Below the pieces are notes generated by a model that saw nothing but the letters and a program-made list of their open reading frames with translations, searched no databases and had not been told where the DNA came from. Source: Selaginella tamariscina (lineage: Eukaryota > Streptophyta > Lycopodiopsida > Selaginellales > Selaginellaceae). Taken from it: a DNA stretch of 64,000 nucleotides. The stretch is taken from the NCBI GenBank assembly GCA_003024785.1, contig PUQB01000005.1:453732-517731 (forward strand), written 5' to 3'. The position numbers and the translations under genes were made by a program. Within the stretch, counting starts at the first letter, position 1, and every line of letters begins with the position of its first letter. Below are positions 35,200-47,562 of this stretch, piece after piece.

Positions 35200-37096
35200 C
35201 TATCACTGCCATTCCGTGCTCCTCCTAGCCTTGTCCCCTCACCACCGGATTCATTGCTCACAAGTCAGGAGAAGACATCCATTTGTCAACAATGCAATGC
35301 TCCCTATAAGCTCCAGTCCCAATCAGAACAGACAGAAGCCAAGAGAGAAGAAAGCACATCAAGAGGTGAGAGACAGGGACCGAACATGGGCACGCAGCGG
35401 AATCATAAGCCTTGGAAGCAGGGGACTTATGGGAAAACGGGCGGCCACATTTTGTCACGTACTAGTGGCCATGGCTCACGCTCGTACATACGGCGTGCAT
35501 ACATATCGTATTCTAACATGGCCCACGAGGCCGACGGGTAGGCCGTCACCCCACCGTTACTACATATTTTTGATTTAAGATTGTTTGTTTGTTTGTCACA
35601 CGAATGTGAAGGTGAGGTTTCAAGGCGGAGGTTGGGCAGTCTGCTTTCGGGGTTTTATGACCGTCTCCACTGCCGGGTCGCCTGCACACCCACGAGATTT
35701 GTGTCCCTCCACGACAACAGGGATTGCGAGCCCGCTCGCTCACAACATTATGTAAAGCCCAAATGCGATTGCAAAGCCGCTGCGAACGGCCAAGACACAT
35801 CCCTTTCGCCATCATTTGGAACGCAGCATATTCCCCCCGCATATTCCCCCTGTGTCCTAGATTTGCAAGGCTGCCACAAGGGTGTTCTCTCCTTCTCTCT
35901 CTGATGATTTGCTTTTCTTCATCAATCAATAGACTAATAATATTTCTTATTGGACTGTAGTGAATATGAATATATCATCCCGTAAATAATTGGAGGAGGA
36001 GCCCGCCCGGGAAATTATATATAAATGAAAAGAGAAAAGACAGTTTGCAAACAAGAGCATTTGGTGTTTAGCTGTTTCTGGCTGGCTGGCCCTGGATGGG
36101 AGAGGCATAGGTTGGCTGGCAGCAGCAGAGAGCACTTGTGTAATAGCCATGGGTTATAAGCCACAGTGGGGAGAGGGCCCCAGGTCCACTAGCACGTGTT
36201 GACGCCTGAATGGACGGGGAGAATGTATGTATGTATGTGGTGTGGGTGGGACCGTGATGGGAAGACACGATCCATCCTCGTGATCTTGTCGCCATGATAC
36301 ATACTGTTTGGGAATGGATATCCCGGGGAATGTTCTTGGCCGTTCCATCCCTTCCTTGCGATGCAAGCTCTCGACAAAGTGGTGTGTGGGGGCGAATTCC
36401 CGTTTATAAATAATTTTGGAGCGGATGTTGGAGCGTGCCCAGCACGCCATGATGCATGTCGGCATGCACCCATCCATGCACCATCCCATCCTCCGTACGT
36501 ACGGAAGAAAGAACGAAAAGCCATTGTTGCTTAGAGAAAGATTTTGACTGTGTGGTTTCATCATTCCACGGGGTATCTCACTTGTGCAACAAGGAGAGAG
36601 AGAGAGAGAGTGCAGTTGACACTTGGTGGGAGAAGGTCAGCCCTCTTTATTGACTTGGGATATGACAAGATCGAAAGAAATTGGATAACCGGTTTTTGCA
36701 CCGCCCCATAGTGCCGCATGCGAAACGCACGCGCGCGACACGTGTGCGTGTACCAGACGTTACATACACCGCCGAAAGTCTCTCACATCGCATGGCCTAG
36801 CCTAACAATGCATGCATGCATGCATGTGTGAGGCTGATGTGATATGTGTGATGTATTATGGCGTCACATCACATCATACTTTGTACGTCCACGGGGCCTT
36901 GGAATAAGGCCTTCAAAATTATGGATTCTTGTTAGACTATGGGGTGGTTTTCTTTCTTCTCTTGCATTCTAAGCCAGAATATGCGCTCTGACGTGTAAAA
37001 TGACGTGTAACCGAAGGCAAGCTTTTTTTTAAAAAAAAATACCGTCATTTAAAAATGGATTTCATATAAAATTATCTGCTTTCAGAAATTGCTGTA
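35200..37096. other. Region between HD-ZIP III start and PPR gene B end
   Basis: Holds the HD-ZIP III promoter and 5' leader. Simple repeats are present: (GTAT)n at 36224-36238, (AG)n at 36593-36610, and (GCAT)n at about 36808-36825. Many frames overlap on both strands, but none has a recognisable domain. Confidence 0.45.
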
Positions 37097-39451
37097 TTAA
37101 TCACTTCCACAGGTGTTTGCCATTAGCATGTAACTTGCAGCGTCGTGACCATCCATCTCCACCAGCTTTGCAAATGCAACCTTGCCATGGCTAACATCCT
37201 TCCACTTGTGACAAGCACTCAACACAATCCTCCAAGTCACTGCCGTAGCCTTGAAGGGAATGCTATTGACAACATGAATAGCCTCTTCGATCCGGTTAAG
37301 CCTTCCCAAGCCATCCACTAAACAATGGTAATGCTCAATGCTAGGTGCGATTCCATAGCTTGAAACCATCTTATCCAACCACTTGTTCAGTTCTTCAACA
37401 CGCCCTGCGTGACTATGAGCCGTGAGCATGGAAACAAACGTCACACCGTCCGCTACGAAGCCTTCGTCCTGCATTCTATGAAACAATTCACTAACTATTT
37501 GTATATCACCTTGGTGACCGTACCCGGCTATCATTGCATTCCAAGTCACCAAGTCCATCCTTGGAAGCGAATTGAAAACCTGTTGCCCATTTACCATGCT
37601 TCCACACTTGCCATACGCATCCACTAACGACGTTGCTAAAGCTATATCATTCACAACACCCTTTCGACATACTTCCCCGTGGACTTGTTTTGTCTCCTCA
37701 AGTTTACACGTGCTTCCACAAGCGTTCAAAGCTCCCAGCAGAGTTCGATCGTCGATTCCACGCATTAACATGTACCTGTAGAGTTCCAGAGCGGTTTCCC
37801 CTTGGCCATTTTCCACGTATCCCCACACAAGCGCATTCATCACAACTACATTTTCCAAACTCTTCACTATCTGCCTGGCTCTCTCCAGGCTCCCACACTT
37901 TGCGTACACATCCACGAGGCTACTTGCAACAAATGGCTCCTTCTCCAAACCCATATCCTCCGCTCGACAGTGAACCTCTGCCACCTTTCTCAGACTCTTC
38001 ACTTTCACGTGCTCCCCATTGAGGACACACTTTCTTCTTCGCAAGCTATGCCACCACAGGCCTTGAGTGACGCAATCAAGCTTCGTGAATCTGGAGAATA
38101 TCCATCGGACATCATACAGCAGAAGAGTTCAAGGGCGTGCTCTGGGTTCCCATTCTCCACATATCCAAGCATGAGAGCATTCCATGACGCAACTGTTCGG
38201 GAGCGTATTCTATCAAAAACTCTTCTGGCATGTACCATGTTACCGCACTTGGCATACATATCCAATAGTGTGTTTGCAACAAATGTGTCCGACTCCAAAC
38301 CCTTCTTACTCACCTCGGAGTAGATAGCCATGCCTTTCTCTAGAGCTAAGCCTTTGTCTTTGGCCGCTAAGCTGGAGCATGCCTTAAGACCTGCAAGAAA
38401 GGTTGTAGCATCTTGTGCACAATTGTCATCTCGCATACTCTCGTACAGCTCAAGAGCTACCTCGGCTTGTCCATTTTCCACATATCCCAGAATGAGAATT
38501 GTCCATGAGACAGAGTCCCGCCTTGACATGCTCTCAAGCACCCTATGTGCCTCCACAAGTTTGCCACACTTTATACAGATCCAGTAACGTGTTTGCAACA
38601 AAAATATCTTCATTGTAACCGTGTTCCATGGCTTGCTTGTGTATCTTCGTTCCCTTATCCACGGCTGTAACGTACTGTTTTTATTACGTGTTGTGTGTTT
38701 GTGTGGTGTGTGTACCTGTCGCTCCGTCTTCTTTGTCGATCAGGCTTGCACAGGCTTTCAATGCAGCAACGAAGCTTCGGGAATCCGGCTTCAGTCTTTG
38801 GTGCTGAATCAAGCAAGAGAATAAGTCCAAAGCAAGCTGGGCTTCCCCATTCTCGGCATAACCCAGCAAGAGAGCATTCCATGGAACCACATTATAAAAC
38901 TCCATTGTGTCAAATACCTTCCTGGCATCTAACACGCTCCCAACCTTAGCATACATATCAACCAGCGTGCTTGCCAAAAAATATCATATTCATATCCCGC
39001 TCTTAGTGCTTGACGGTGGGTATGCATTCCTTTGTCCAAGTAAGACTCTTTCTTTTCACACTCTCTTTGCCCCAAGTCCGTACACGCCTGTAGGATGGCA
39101 ACAAAGGTCCTTGCATCTGGTAGGAGATTTTCCATATGAGAAAACAAGTCCAAAGTTTTTCTGGTTCACCATTCTCCGCATATCCCACCAGTAATGAGTT
39201 CCAAACCACGATATCATTGTACATTGACTTATCAAATACTAGACGAGCATCCAGCATGCTTCCGCACTTTGTATACATATCGACAAGGCTGCTGGATAGA
39301 AACACATCATCATCAAGTCCACTTGTCACAGCTCGTGAATGGATCCCCATCCCTTTCTCCAAGCTCGTCCATCTTTACTCGTTTCCCACTCACTTGAGTT
39401 CCTTCTTCTTTTCCACTAAGTCCTAGATGTTTCATCTTAATATATATATAC

Positions 39452-39482
<31 letters not shown>

Positions 39483-39920
39483 ACCGATGCATGCCTTAAG
39501 TGCCGCAACAAACGTTCGAGCATCCGGTGAACAGCTCCCAGTTTGCATGTACTGGAAACACTCCAAAGCCGATTGATAGTCTTGATTCTCCGTGTAACCA
39601 AGTATTAGTGTGGTCCAGGAGACGACATTATGGGAGAGCATACCATCAAAAACCTGTTGAGCTTCCTTCATGTCGTGGCATTTTGCATACATGTTGATAA
39701 GCGCACTTGATACGTAGATGTCGGAAAAGTCAGCACTGTTGACCGAGTCAAAGTGAATTCTTTGACCAATCTCCACGTCTCCTGAGATGGTGCATGCTTT
39801 AATTGCAGAAAGCAGCATACATATGTTGGACTCTGTTTGGTATTCAGATTTGGCTAAGGTTTGTTGAAATCTGGTGCTGCTCAAGCACTTCATTCCATGC
39901 CATCGGCACCTCCTGCTCAT
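37097..39920 (-). pseudogene. PPR gene B (PLS-type repeats, several frameshifts)
   Basis: Pentatricopeptide-repeat protein, expected to bind organellar RNA. At least ten repeats are seen, with signatures such as LINMYAKCHDMKEAQQVFDG, SLVDMYTKCGSMLDARLVFD, YAKVGSVLDARKVFDTM and YAKCGNMVHARRVFD. It ends ACHKWKDVSHGKVAFAK, EMDGHDAASYMLMANTCG and a stop, just before where an E domain would begin. Two introns are clear: one begins GTACGTGTG at 39484 and includes an (AC)n run, and a 51-bp one is at 38665-38715. Frame changes occur near 39367, 39160 (A5), 38979 (A6), 38573 and 38035. The gene is either a pseudogene or damaged by consensus errors. Confidence 0.8.
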
Positions 39921-40339
39921 TTCATTTCATCTGTAATTGAAATACACCGTGAGCTTATGCACAAACAGTGAGACAGCTATGCATGTATTTCTCAGTTACA
40001 GCTATAACAAGACAATGTTTATTTGAGCTATGCTGAATGTTTAAGTCGCACCTGAAAATGCCTCCTGTGCCATTTAGGACACACACCGTGATGAGATGCC
40101 CATTCCGGGCATATACATAAAGCTCAATGTTCCATACAGGTTGACGTCTGTGTGGCACTCCAACCAGAGTGAAAAGGTACCCTCCGCACGTTCCGAACCC
40201 CAAGAAGTAAATGAAACTCTGATTGCAACTAACAGGGCTCCTTTGAGGCATTGTTTGGGCATATGCAGAAAGTCATGGTGACCCGTCCACCCACCGCTCC
40301 TGAACCTCAATCGCAGATCACCAAGACAATACTTGACAT
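39921..40339. other. Spacer between the two PPR genes
   Basis: Overlapping minus-strand frames (for example 39955-40251 with FLGFGTCGGYLFTLVGVP) have no recognised domain. An acceptor-like TTACAG lies just before the first ATG of gene B, so an upstream exon of gene B may be here. Confidence 0.35.
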
Positions 40340-43150
40340 TTAAGTGCTCGTTGTTGCAAGAATCCCACTTGTCTTCAACTCTTGTACTCTGGAATATTCC
40401 TCCCACATCTCAGTGGCAGCATATATGTTCCCCATCATGACGTAAGCAGTGGCATCGCCCCCATCAAGCTCGATAACATTCTCAAACGCAACCTCACCAA
40501 TCTCAACGTTGTTCCACTTGTGGCAGGACGCAAGCACCGCTCTCCACAAGGTTGCGTCTGCTTTACATGGCATACTCAAAACAACATTCAAAGCCTCGTT
40601 TAGTCTGTTGGAGCGCCCCAGTAGATCAACCACACAAGTGAAGTGCTCTCTTCTTGGCTGCTTTATCCTCTGAAAGATATCCATGCCCTCCTGTACAAGT
40701 CCCGTACGAGTGCATGCGTTCAGTACCAGTAGATAAGTAATATTGTTTGGTTTAACCTCCTTGTGCATCTCCTCGAGTACTCCAATAGCACATCTTGCGT
40801 CGCCTTGGCGTGTATACCCGGAGATGAGTGCGTTCCATGTCACCAACTCTTTTCTTCTTTTAGACTTGGCAAGCACTTGCCGAGCATCTGTCATACTCCC
40901 GCACATGCCGTAGAAGTGAACCAATGAGTTTACCACAGCAAGGTCTTCATCAAATCTTGAACGCATGATTTCTTTATGTATGTTTCTCCCGGCTCCCAGC
41001 GCTCCCAGTCGCCCACACGCCTTGAGTGCCGAGACAAAATGCCTGCTGCTGGGTTTGCTTCCTTTCTCTTTCATGAGCTGGAAAATCTCCAGAGCCACTT
41101 CTTCTTCCCCATTCTGTGCGTACCCCACAATCATTGTGTTCCATGTGGCTGCTGTTCGGATGCGCATTTCGTCAAACACATTACGCGCCTCCACCATGCT
41201 GTACACATCAAAAGTCAATCGCATGTTTTGTGTGTGTGACATACATGTGCGCCACTGTGTATCAAGTACAAGACTTACCTCCCACATTTTGCGTACATGT
41301 CCAGTAAAGTGTTGGCAACAAATATGTCAGTCTCGCATTTTAACTGGACAGCTTCAGCATGTATAACTCTCCCTTTCTCTAAACAATCCCACTTGCGCCC
41401 CTTCGAAGCTATGCTAGTGCACGCATTGAGCGTAACTACGAAACTACGAGCATCTGGCACAAAGCCTTCACCTTTCATTCTTTCAAACATTTCCAGAGCT
41501 AGCTTCTCTTCACCTGCCTGAGAAAAGAATAGACCTTTAATAACACACTTAACAAGTGATATTTGCTTGACAAATTTCAGCTGTTCCACGACATGATCGC
41601 AGACATTTATATTCTACGTAGCAGATATGAATATGTGTGTATGTGCGTATAATAGAACAGATATAACGAACGTCTCTCGACACATAAACTTTCGAAACTA
41701 AGTGCCTATATACAAGATGTGCATGTGTATAGCGTATATGTATATAAATGTGTGTGTGTGTGTGTGTTCACACGTACATGACCGTAAGCCATAATGATTG
41801 AGTTCCACAACACCAAACTCCGATTCAAAGCCCTGTCGAAGACACAACGAGCGTTTTTCAAGCTTCCACACTTCGCATACATTTCCACCAAGCTTCCTGT
41901 CACAAACGGATTGGCCTCACATCCAGTTTTGGTAAGTTCTGCATCTAACATGTAAACATGTGTGTACAGAAAGGTAAAACAAATCACTTACCAGTGTGTA
42001 TAGTGACTCCTTTAGCTAACCAAGCCGATTTTTGTTCTTTTTCCAGTTCTTCCTTGCTACAATGATGCTCTTCATAGTCTGCACCACTATATTCTTTGTT
42101 GGTAAGCTCCCTGTAACATTCTTCGTCTTCGATTTTATTTTCATATGAGCAAGTCCCAGCCGAGCCGCATCCCTTGAGCGCTGCTACATAAGTCCTCGCA
42201 TCCGGCTTCAATCCTTGGGCCTTAAAATTAGTTAACTTTTTAGTAGCATGCCACCCTGTGGTAGCACATGGACAAACACACAATGTTTATCAGTGTATGT
42301 ACCTTCATCCGCTCAAAGAGCTCCAAAGCCGCCGGACCTTCCCACGCTCGGCATATCCCATAATCACAGAGGTCCACGAAACAACATCGCGACTGGGCAT
42401 TCCATCGAACACCTTTCTTGCATCGCTCATGCTACCACACTTTGCATATGCGTCCACGAGCGTGCTCGCTACGTATAAGTCAGAATCGTAGCCATATTTT
42501 GCTAGCTTCCGGTGCAAATCCGTCACTTTCTCCAGGCACGCTGTCTTTATGCACTTGTCACCAACTTTTTCCCCTTCTTCCTTTGTAGTTAGGCCGGCAC
42601 AAGCCTTCAAAGCTGCAATGAATATACGTGCGTCCGGCACATAGTTTTCCAGGCACATACGCCGAAAGAGTTCCAAAGCTCTGTAGCCTTGTCCGTTGGA
42701 TGCATAGCCCATAATGATTGCATTCCAGGAAACAAGATTTGGGTCCCGGATGCTATCAAATACTTGATGAGCTTCAGGCATGCTGCCACACTTGGCATAC
42801 ATGTCCACCAGAGCGTTTGCAATGTGAGGATGTAGAACAGGGCCAGCTTGCAAGTGTATTCTTCTGCCTGTTTCTAAGGCCCGTAATGCAACGCAGGCCT
42901 TGAGTGCTGCTAATAGCGTAGAAACTGTCGGTGTTGTACCGCTTTCCAGCAACTTGTGGTAAAGTCCTAGTGTGTCCGAATGTCTATTTTTTTGGTTGTG
43001 CCTTGGGATTGTCAGCTCTCTTGAGTTGGACGCCGCTACAAAGTCTGACTTCCCCTGAGAAAGAAGAACAAGTACATTCACACACGCTACCTTGCATTTT
43101 CTGAGGGACGGCCACTCCACACCACGTGCCGCCTTGCGCAATGCCCTCAT
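40340..43150 (-). CDS. PPR gene A (PLS-type repeats, five exons)
   Basis: Pentatricopeptide-repeat protein of about 780 residues, likely imported into mitochondria or chloroplasts to bind RNA. The exon model, right to left, is 43150-42303, 42220-41992, 41944-41778, 41517-41279 and 41198-40340, all GT..AG with consistent phases; introns are 82, 47, 260 and 80 bp. Repeats include YAKCGSMPEAHQVFDSI, YAKCGSMSDARKVFDGMP, YAKCGSLKNARCVFDRA and SMVEARNVFDEM. The end (IYAATEMWEEYSRVQEL to TTST) reaches only the beginning of an E motif, so no E+ or DYW domain is present. One base is missing near CCC at 42341-42343; otherwise the frame is continuous. RNA editing by this protein alone is unlikely; a splicing, stability or partner-dependent role is possible. 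Confidence 0.85.
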
Positions 43151-43565
43151 TTACTCACTCTACAGAATCCCTAATCTTAAATAACACTTGATCCATTATT
43201 GCCTCAAACAAACAACATAGCTTATTCCGGCCTTGACATATTGACTCAGTACATTTATTAAACGAGTCGGATGTCGAGCAGGTACAACCAGGACGCAGGA
43301 AATAGCCAACTGCTCTCTATGTGGTAACATTAAGAGCAGGAAGTGTCACGGGGGTTTAGGGTTATCTGCGCCTGGCTTGGGCAACAGCAATACTGAAATG
43401 GCGAACCTGGGGCTTGAACAACTGATTGATGAGGAAAATGCAGTTGGTCATTCCTGCAAAACGATAACCGGTCACCGAAACTGGAAGCATCAGTTGGGTG
43501 TAGCTGTACTTGGAAAACACGGTCAAACCCTGAACACGTGGCAGATGGTTAGGGTTTTGGGTGGG

Positions 43566-43755
43566 ATGGACAGGGGAGTGGCCGTGCTGTTGCTCGTCTC
43601 GGCTTGCGCGGCTGTAGCAATTGTGGGTGTTCACAGAATGCAACAGCAGGAGAGATCTACGTGCTGGCGTGATCAAGGACCAGGAGAGGTTCGCCGCCAA
43701 GCAGCAAATTGCAAGGGCTGAAACAAGACTTGTGTTAAAGCTCTTTTTCAAATAA
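43566..43755 (+). CDS. Probable PET117-like cytochrome c oxidase assembly protein (frameshift)
   Basis: A short ORF starts MDRGVAVLLLVSACAAVAI, one hydrophobic helix, followed by VGVHRMQQQER. In the next frame the sequence continues DLRAGVIKDQERFAAKQQIA and ends at TAA 43753-43755. The helix followed by H-x-M-Q-x-x-E-R and a GVIKDQER-type segment is the pattern of PET117, a small mitochondrial inner-membrane factor for COX assembly. The total would be about 63 residues. A 2-base loss (or other indel) near 43651 separates the halves. The leader has TTAGGGTTTTGGG, like plant telo-box promoters, and AATAAA follows the stop. Confidence 0.5.
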
Positions 43756-46700
43756 AATGTATTTAATATTAGCCCACTTTCCACTAACGGGTGGTTACTT
43801 CGCCATTGGTAAATTTAAAAAATGCTACATTATTAAAATATGCTTTTCTAATACACTAATTAAGTAAATTAGAAAATAAATTATCAGTGAATAATTTTCA
43901 TTTACTCAAAGGTGATTTTTACATATGTGCCTACTTACTATTTTCAATTAAAAGAATATATTAAAACTTTAACTCTTAGTGACATTATATATTTTTCTTA
44001 TGTGAAATCACCGCCTATAATTTTTCTCTCTATATATATATATATTGTATACAACATGTGAGTGTGTAAAAAGAAAAGAGAGATTGTTCAGCTGTTAAGT
44101 ACTCTATGTATAATATATTTTATGTATTATAATACATACATATATATTATATACTCATATATTATATATATTATTTATACATAAAATTATTTATTTGATT
44201 GTTTATTGATTATACTTACAAGGAGATCCCTTTTCTCTCTTTATAATAAATATATGGATTTATAGTATACTTGCATATGTATATATTTGAATTTAAATAT
44301 AACATTGTACATGTTTTTATCAATCTCTTACAAAATTTATACCATTTTAATTTAAATACATGGAAGTCTAAATGAAACAAAGAGACACACACATCTATGT
44401 ATGTGTTTATATATTAGAGACCTTTCAAAGATTGTGCATATTATCCATATTAATACCTTTTTTGATGTCTTTCAAAAAAAAAAATTAAGTATATGGTATA
44501 ATATCTTACATGTAAATGATTGATATTTTGGGAATCTTTCGTTTATGCAGGTTGTAATTAAAATGGGCATGTTTATAGTCCCATTTTTTAATAATATTAA
44601 CAATTTTAAATATTTAATTAACATTTTTTAATATTAAAGAAATGTTCTTTAGAATAATAAATGTTTAAAGAAAGATTTAAATATATATTTATTAAATAAT
44701 TAATTAAGAATTAAAACTTAAGTATTAATTAACATTTATTTTTTATTCCCATTTTCCTATATTATGCCCATTTTAGTTACAACGTGCATGTTTGTTCTTT
44801 ATTTATATGTCCTAGATCTTCCATTGTTCATTATATTTTTTTTAAAGTTAAAGAAAAAGAAAAACCTAATTAATTAATCTTCGTGTTATTAATTTATCCA
44901 TACAATAAGACAAAATTACCCAATTATTTAGTTACCACTTAAAAAACTAAGTAGGTGCCACATAAATGTTATTTAGATTATAAATAATAAATAATCAACA
45001 AATGAAAAATAAATCCATAGAAGAATAAATATTTTCTTTTAATTTTATTAATTGAAACAATTAATCACCCGTTAATGAAAAGTGGGCCTTATTATATAAC
45101 AAGTTTATTATGTGTATATGTCATTAACATTCCATCAAAGGCTATTCTAAATCTCAAACGTGTACTCATGAATGGCCACTTAATTTTTATATAATAGTTA
45201 TTTTAAATTTTAAACCCATAAACAACTACCTAAATCTTACAACAGCCATTTCAAATTTTAAATTCACATAGCCTCATCCAATGTTTACCCTAAATCCTAC
45301 ATCCATGTGACTTAATTTTATAGTTATTCTAAACTTTATAATTTATCAGACATTTTCCTTAACTTCTCATATAATCCATCTGATAATTATTATAAACTAC
45401 CTTTATAATTTAATAACTCCCTAAATAATTCATCCAACGATTATCTTAAATCTTATGAATTAAGATAAAAGTTTTGACATATTAATAACTTGAGAAAGAG
45501 CAAAGAAATAAAAAAAGAATTAAGTTATCACATACATAATAATTTGAAAAAATTAAAACAAAAACTGTTTATAGCACATAATAACTTAACACAATGAGAG
45601 AGATAAACCATGTGTTATTACATAACTTAAAAAAGAAAGAATGAAGTTATTACATACTAGAAATTGAAGAGGGCTATTTGGCGTGTTGAGAATTGTGTGC
45701 TACTATACATTTCTATACAAGTGTTCATACATTTCCGAGAGAGATTTCATTTGTTATCATGTACACACACTAACTTAAATTGTAGGATTATAAAGAAAGA
45801 AAAAGAAGTTACACAACAATAATTAAGAGAAAGTTAAGTTATCACATAAAGTAACTTAAATTATTAAATTAAGGATAACAACTATCTTAATGATAAATTC
45901 ACTAGAATAACAACTTATTTACTTAAGAATAAATTCATTAAGTTATGGATAACAACTAGGTTAAGAATCTATTAAAAAAGTTAAATAATTAAGACCATTA
46001 ACAGTGGGCATGTGTTACTATCTTAAATAGTAAGTTTTTTTGTGTGTCATCCTAAATCGCTCCATCAATGGCATTTTGATTTTTCACTAGTGTTATGATT
46101 TTTGAAGCTCTTAACACAATTGCCAAGTGACCCCAATTGTAAAGTTTGGGTCATTTGGCCATTATGGTAATGAGAAATTGCCATACATACCATCTTTATG
46201 ATATATGTTAATATTTAAATAATATAATAAGCAGCTGCATTTCTCCATAGCAACTCTTTAGTGTTTTGCTCAAACCTTGGAACACAAGTTTTGTGTTGAT
46301 TCATTTTATTAAATGGGTATTATAACAATTCTTGTTAGTTTACATAATACACACTTTGACAACTCTTTTGCCCATTGATGTGAATCCACATTTTGATGAT
46401 ATACTTCGAGTTCAACCATGTTCTTGACAACTTGAATCTTTACTTTGATGGAGATGCACTTGGTGCATTTGGAGACACTATTGTAGTGACATTCTTAAAT
46501 TCAAAGTTCCATAACTTATTGAAAGTGGATAAACTAATCAATTAAACACCCATTAACTTTAAAATTTCATTGATTTCTTCACAAATTGTGTTTTGGGTGT
46601 ATATTGATGGGATCATCTTTTGAATGCCTTCATTTGTGGCTCTTATTAAGCATTGAGTTAATTGTGCTTTCCACAAAATCTTTAATGACTTGCATAGCTG

Positions 46701-47424
46701 CCAAGACATGTGACATTGTTTTATCCAAGCCATAATTGTCATGTTCAACACGTTTACATTATTCGTCCAATTGTGAATTCCACATCTTAATAAAATATTA
46801 AATTAAAAGTACGTGCGTTTAGATGTTACCTAAAGAATGTGGATTTTGATATGCTGTATATTGTATACCTTGCCTATGTGTAAACAATACGTGCAATGCT
46901 TATTGCAACAATCCACCAATGCAATATATAATACAGAATTTCTTGTGATCTTATCAATCGCAAGTTCTTTGGTTTGGCACCCTAATGGTGGAGACATATT
47001 TGCACTTTCATGGTTTTAAGATGTTTGACAATGACTCTAGTCATATGTTTAAATCTTATATTTGGCAAAGCAAAGAATTTGCTTTTATTTATGCATTTCA
47101 ACTGATAAATAGGCCATTGCACAAGTTTATTCTGGTAAAGTTAATAAGCGATAACTATAATTTCTTTGACAACCACATTTACATGGTAATAACTCAATTC
47201 TTCATTTTCAACAATCGTATGATTGGCATACAACAATAGATTCACAAATGATGATGATGTTTGTAAGTTAAACTTTCTTTATAGGCCATTTGTTACGATC
47301 TAACATTTTAGTATGTGTTGAGGGCAAGAATCAATAAAATTTAATTTATGTTTTAAACTCACATGGAGGTGAGGTTATGGTTGTAGTCTCTAAATTAATT
47401 GTTGAACCTCTATCTTGGCTAGCA
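43756..47424. other. AT-rich gene-poor region, left part
   Basis: No gene is seen. Contains (TA)n near 44032-44050 and dispersed copies of an AAGTTATCACATA-like motif at about 45515, 45614, 45643 and 45835. A MITE pair member is listed separately. Confidence 0.5.
44551..44783. mobile_element. 233-bp AT-rich MITE, copy 1
   Basis: The ends GTTGTAATTAAAATGGGCAT and ATGCCCATTTTAGTTACAAC are inverted repeats. The whole 233 bp matches the 232-bp copy at 49850-50081. No clear target duplication was found. Confidence 0.65.
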
Positions 47425-47432
47425 TTTGTTAG

Positions 47433-47554
47433 CAGTGTTATTCACTGAAAGCAAATTTGCTTTCGGATTACTGTTCATATGAAAGCAAATTTGCAAATTT
47501 GTTTTCATATGAACAGTAATCCGAAAGCAAATTTGCTTTCAGTGAATAACACTG
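47433..47554. mobile_element. hAT-type foldback MITE
   Basis: The 122-bp element is a hairpin with about 60-bp arms and one mismatch. It starts CAGTGTTATTCACTG and ends with its complement, and is flanked by a perfect 8-bp duplication TTTGTTAG (47425-47432, 47555-47562). The CARNG-like ends and 8-bp duplication are hAT hallmarks. Each arm contains an inner 18-bp palindrome GAAAGCAAATTTGCTTTC. Confidence 0.9.
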
Positions 47555-47562
47555 TTTGTTAG

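Noticed and set aside
34846-35541. 231-codon plus-strand ORF over the start of the HD-ZIP III gene
   Set aside because: It overlaps the homeodomain exon antisense and its composition follows that exon; no domain.
42258-42491. Plus-strand ORFs across the PPR genes and similar frames elsewhere
   Set aside because: They are shadows of minus-strand PPR repeats, with no domain of their own.
43362-43784. 140-codon minus-strand ORF
   Set aside because: It overlaps the PET117-like ORF and leader; no recognisable family.
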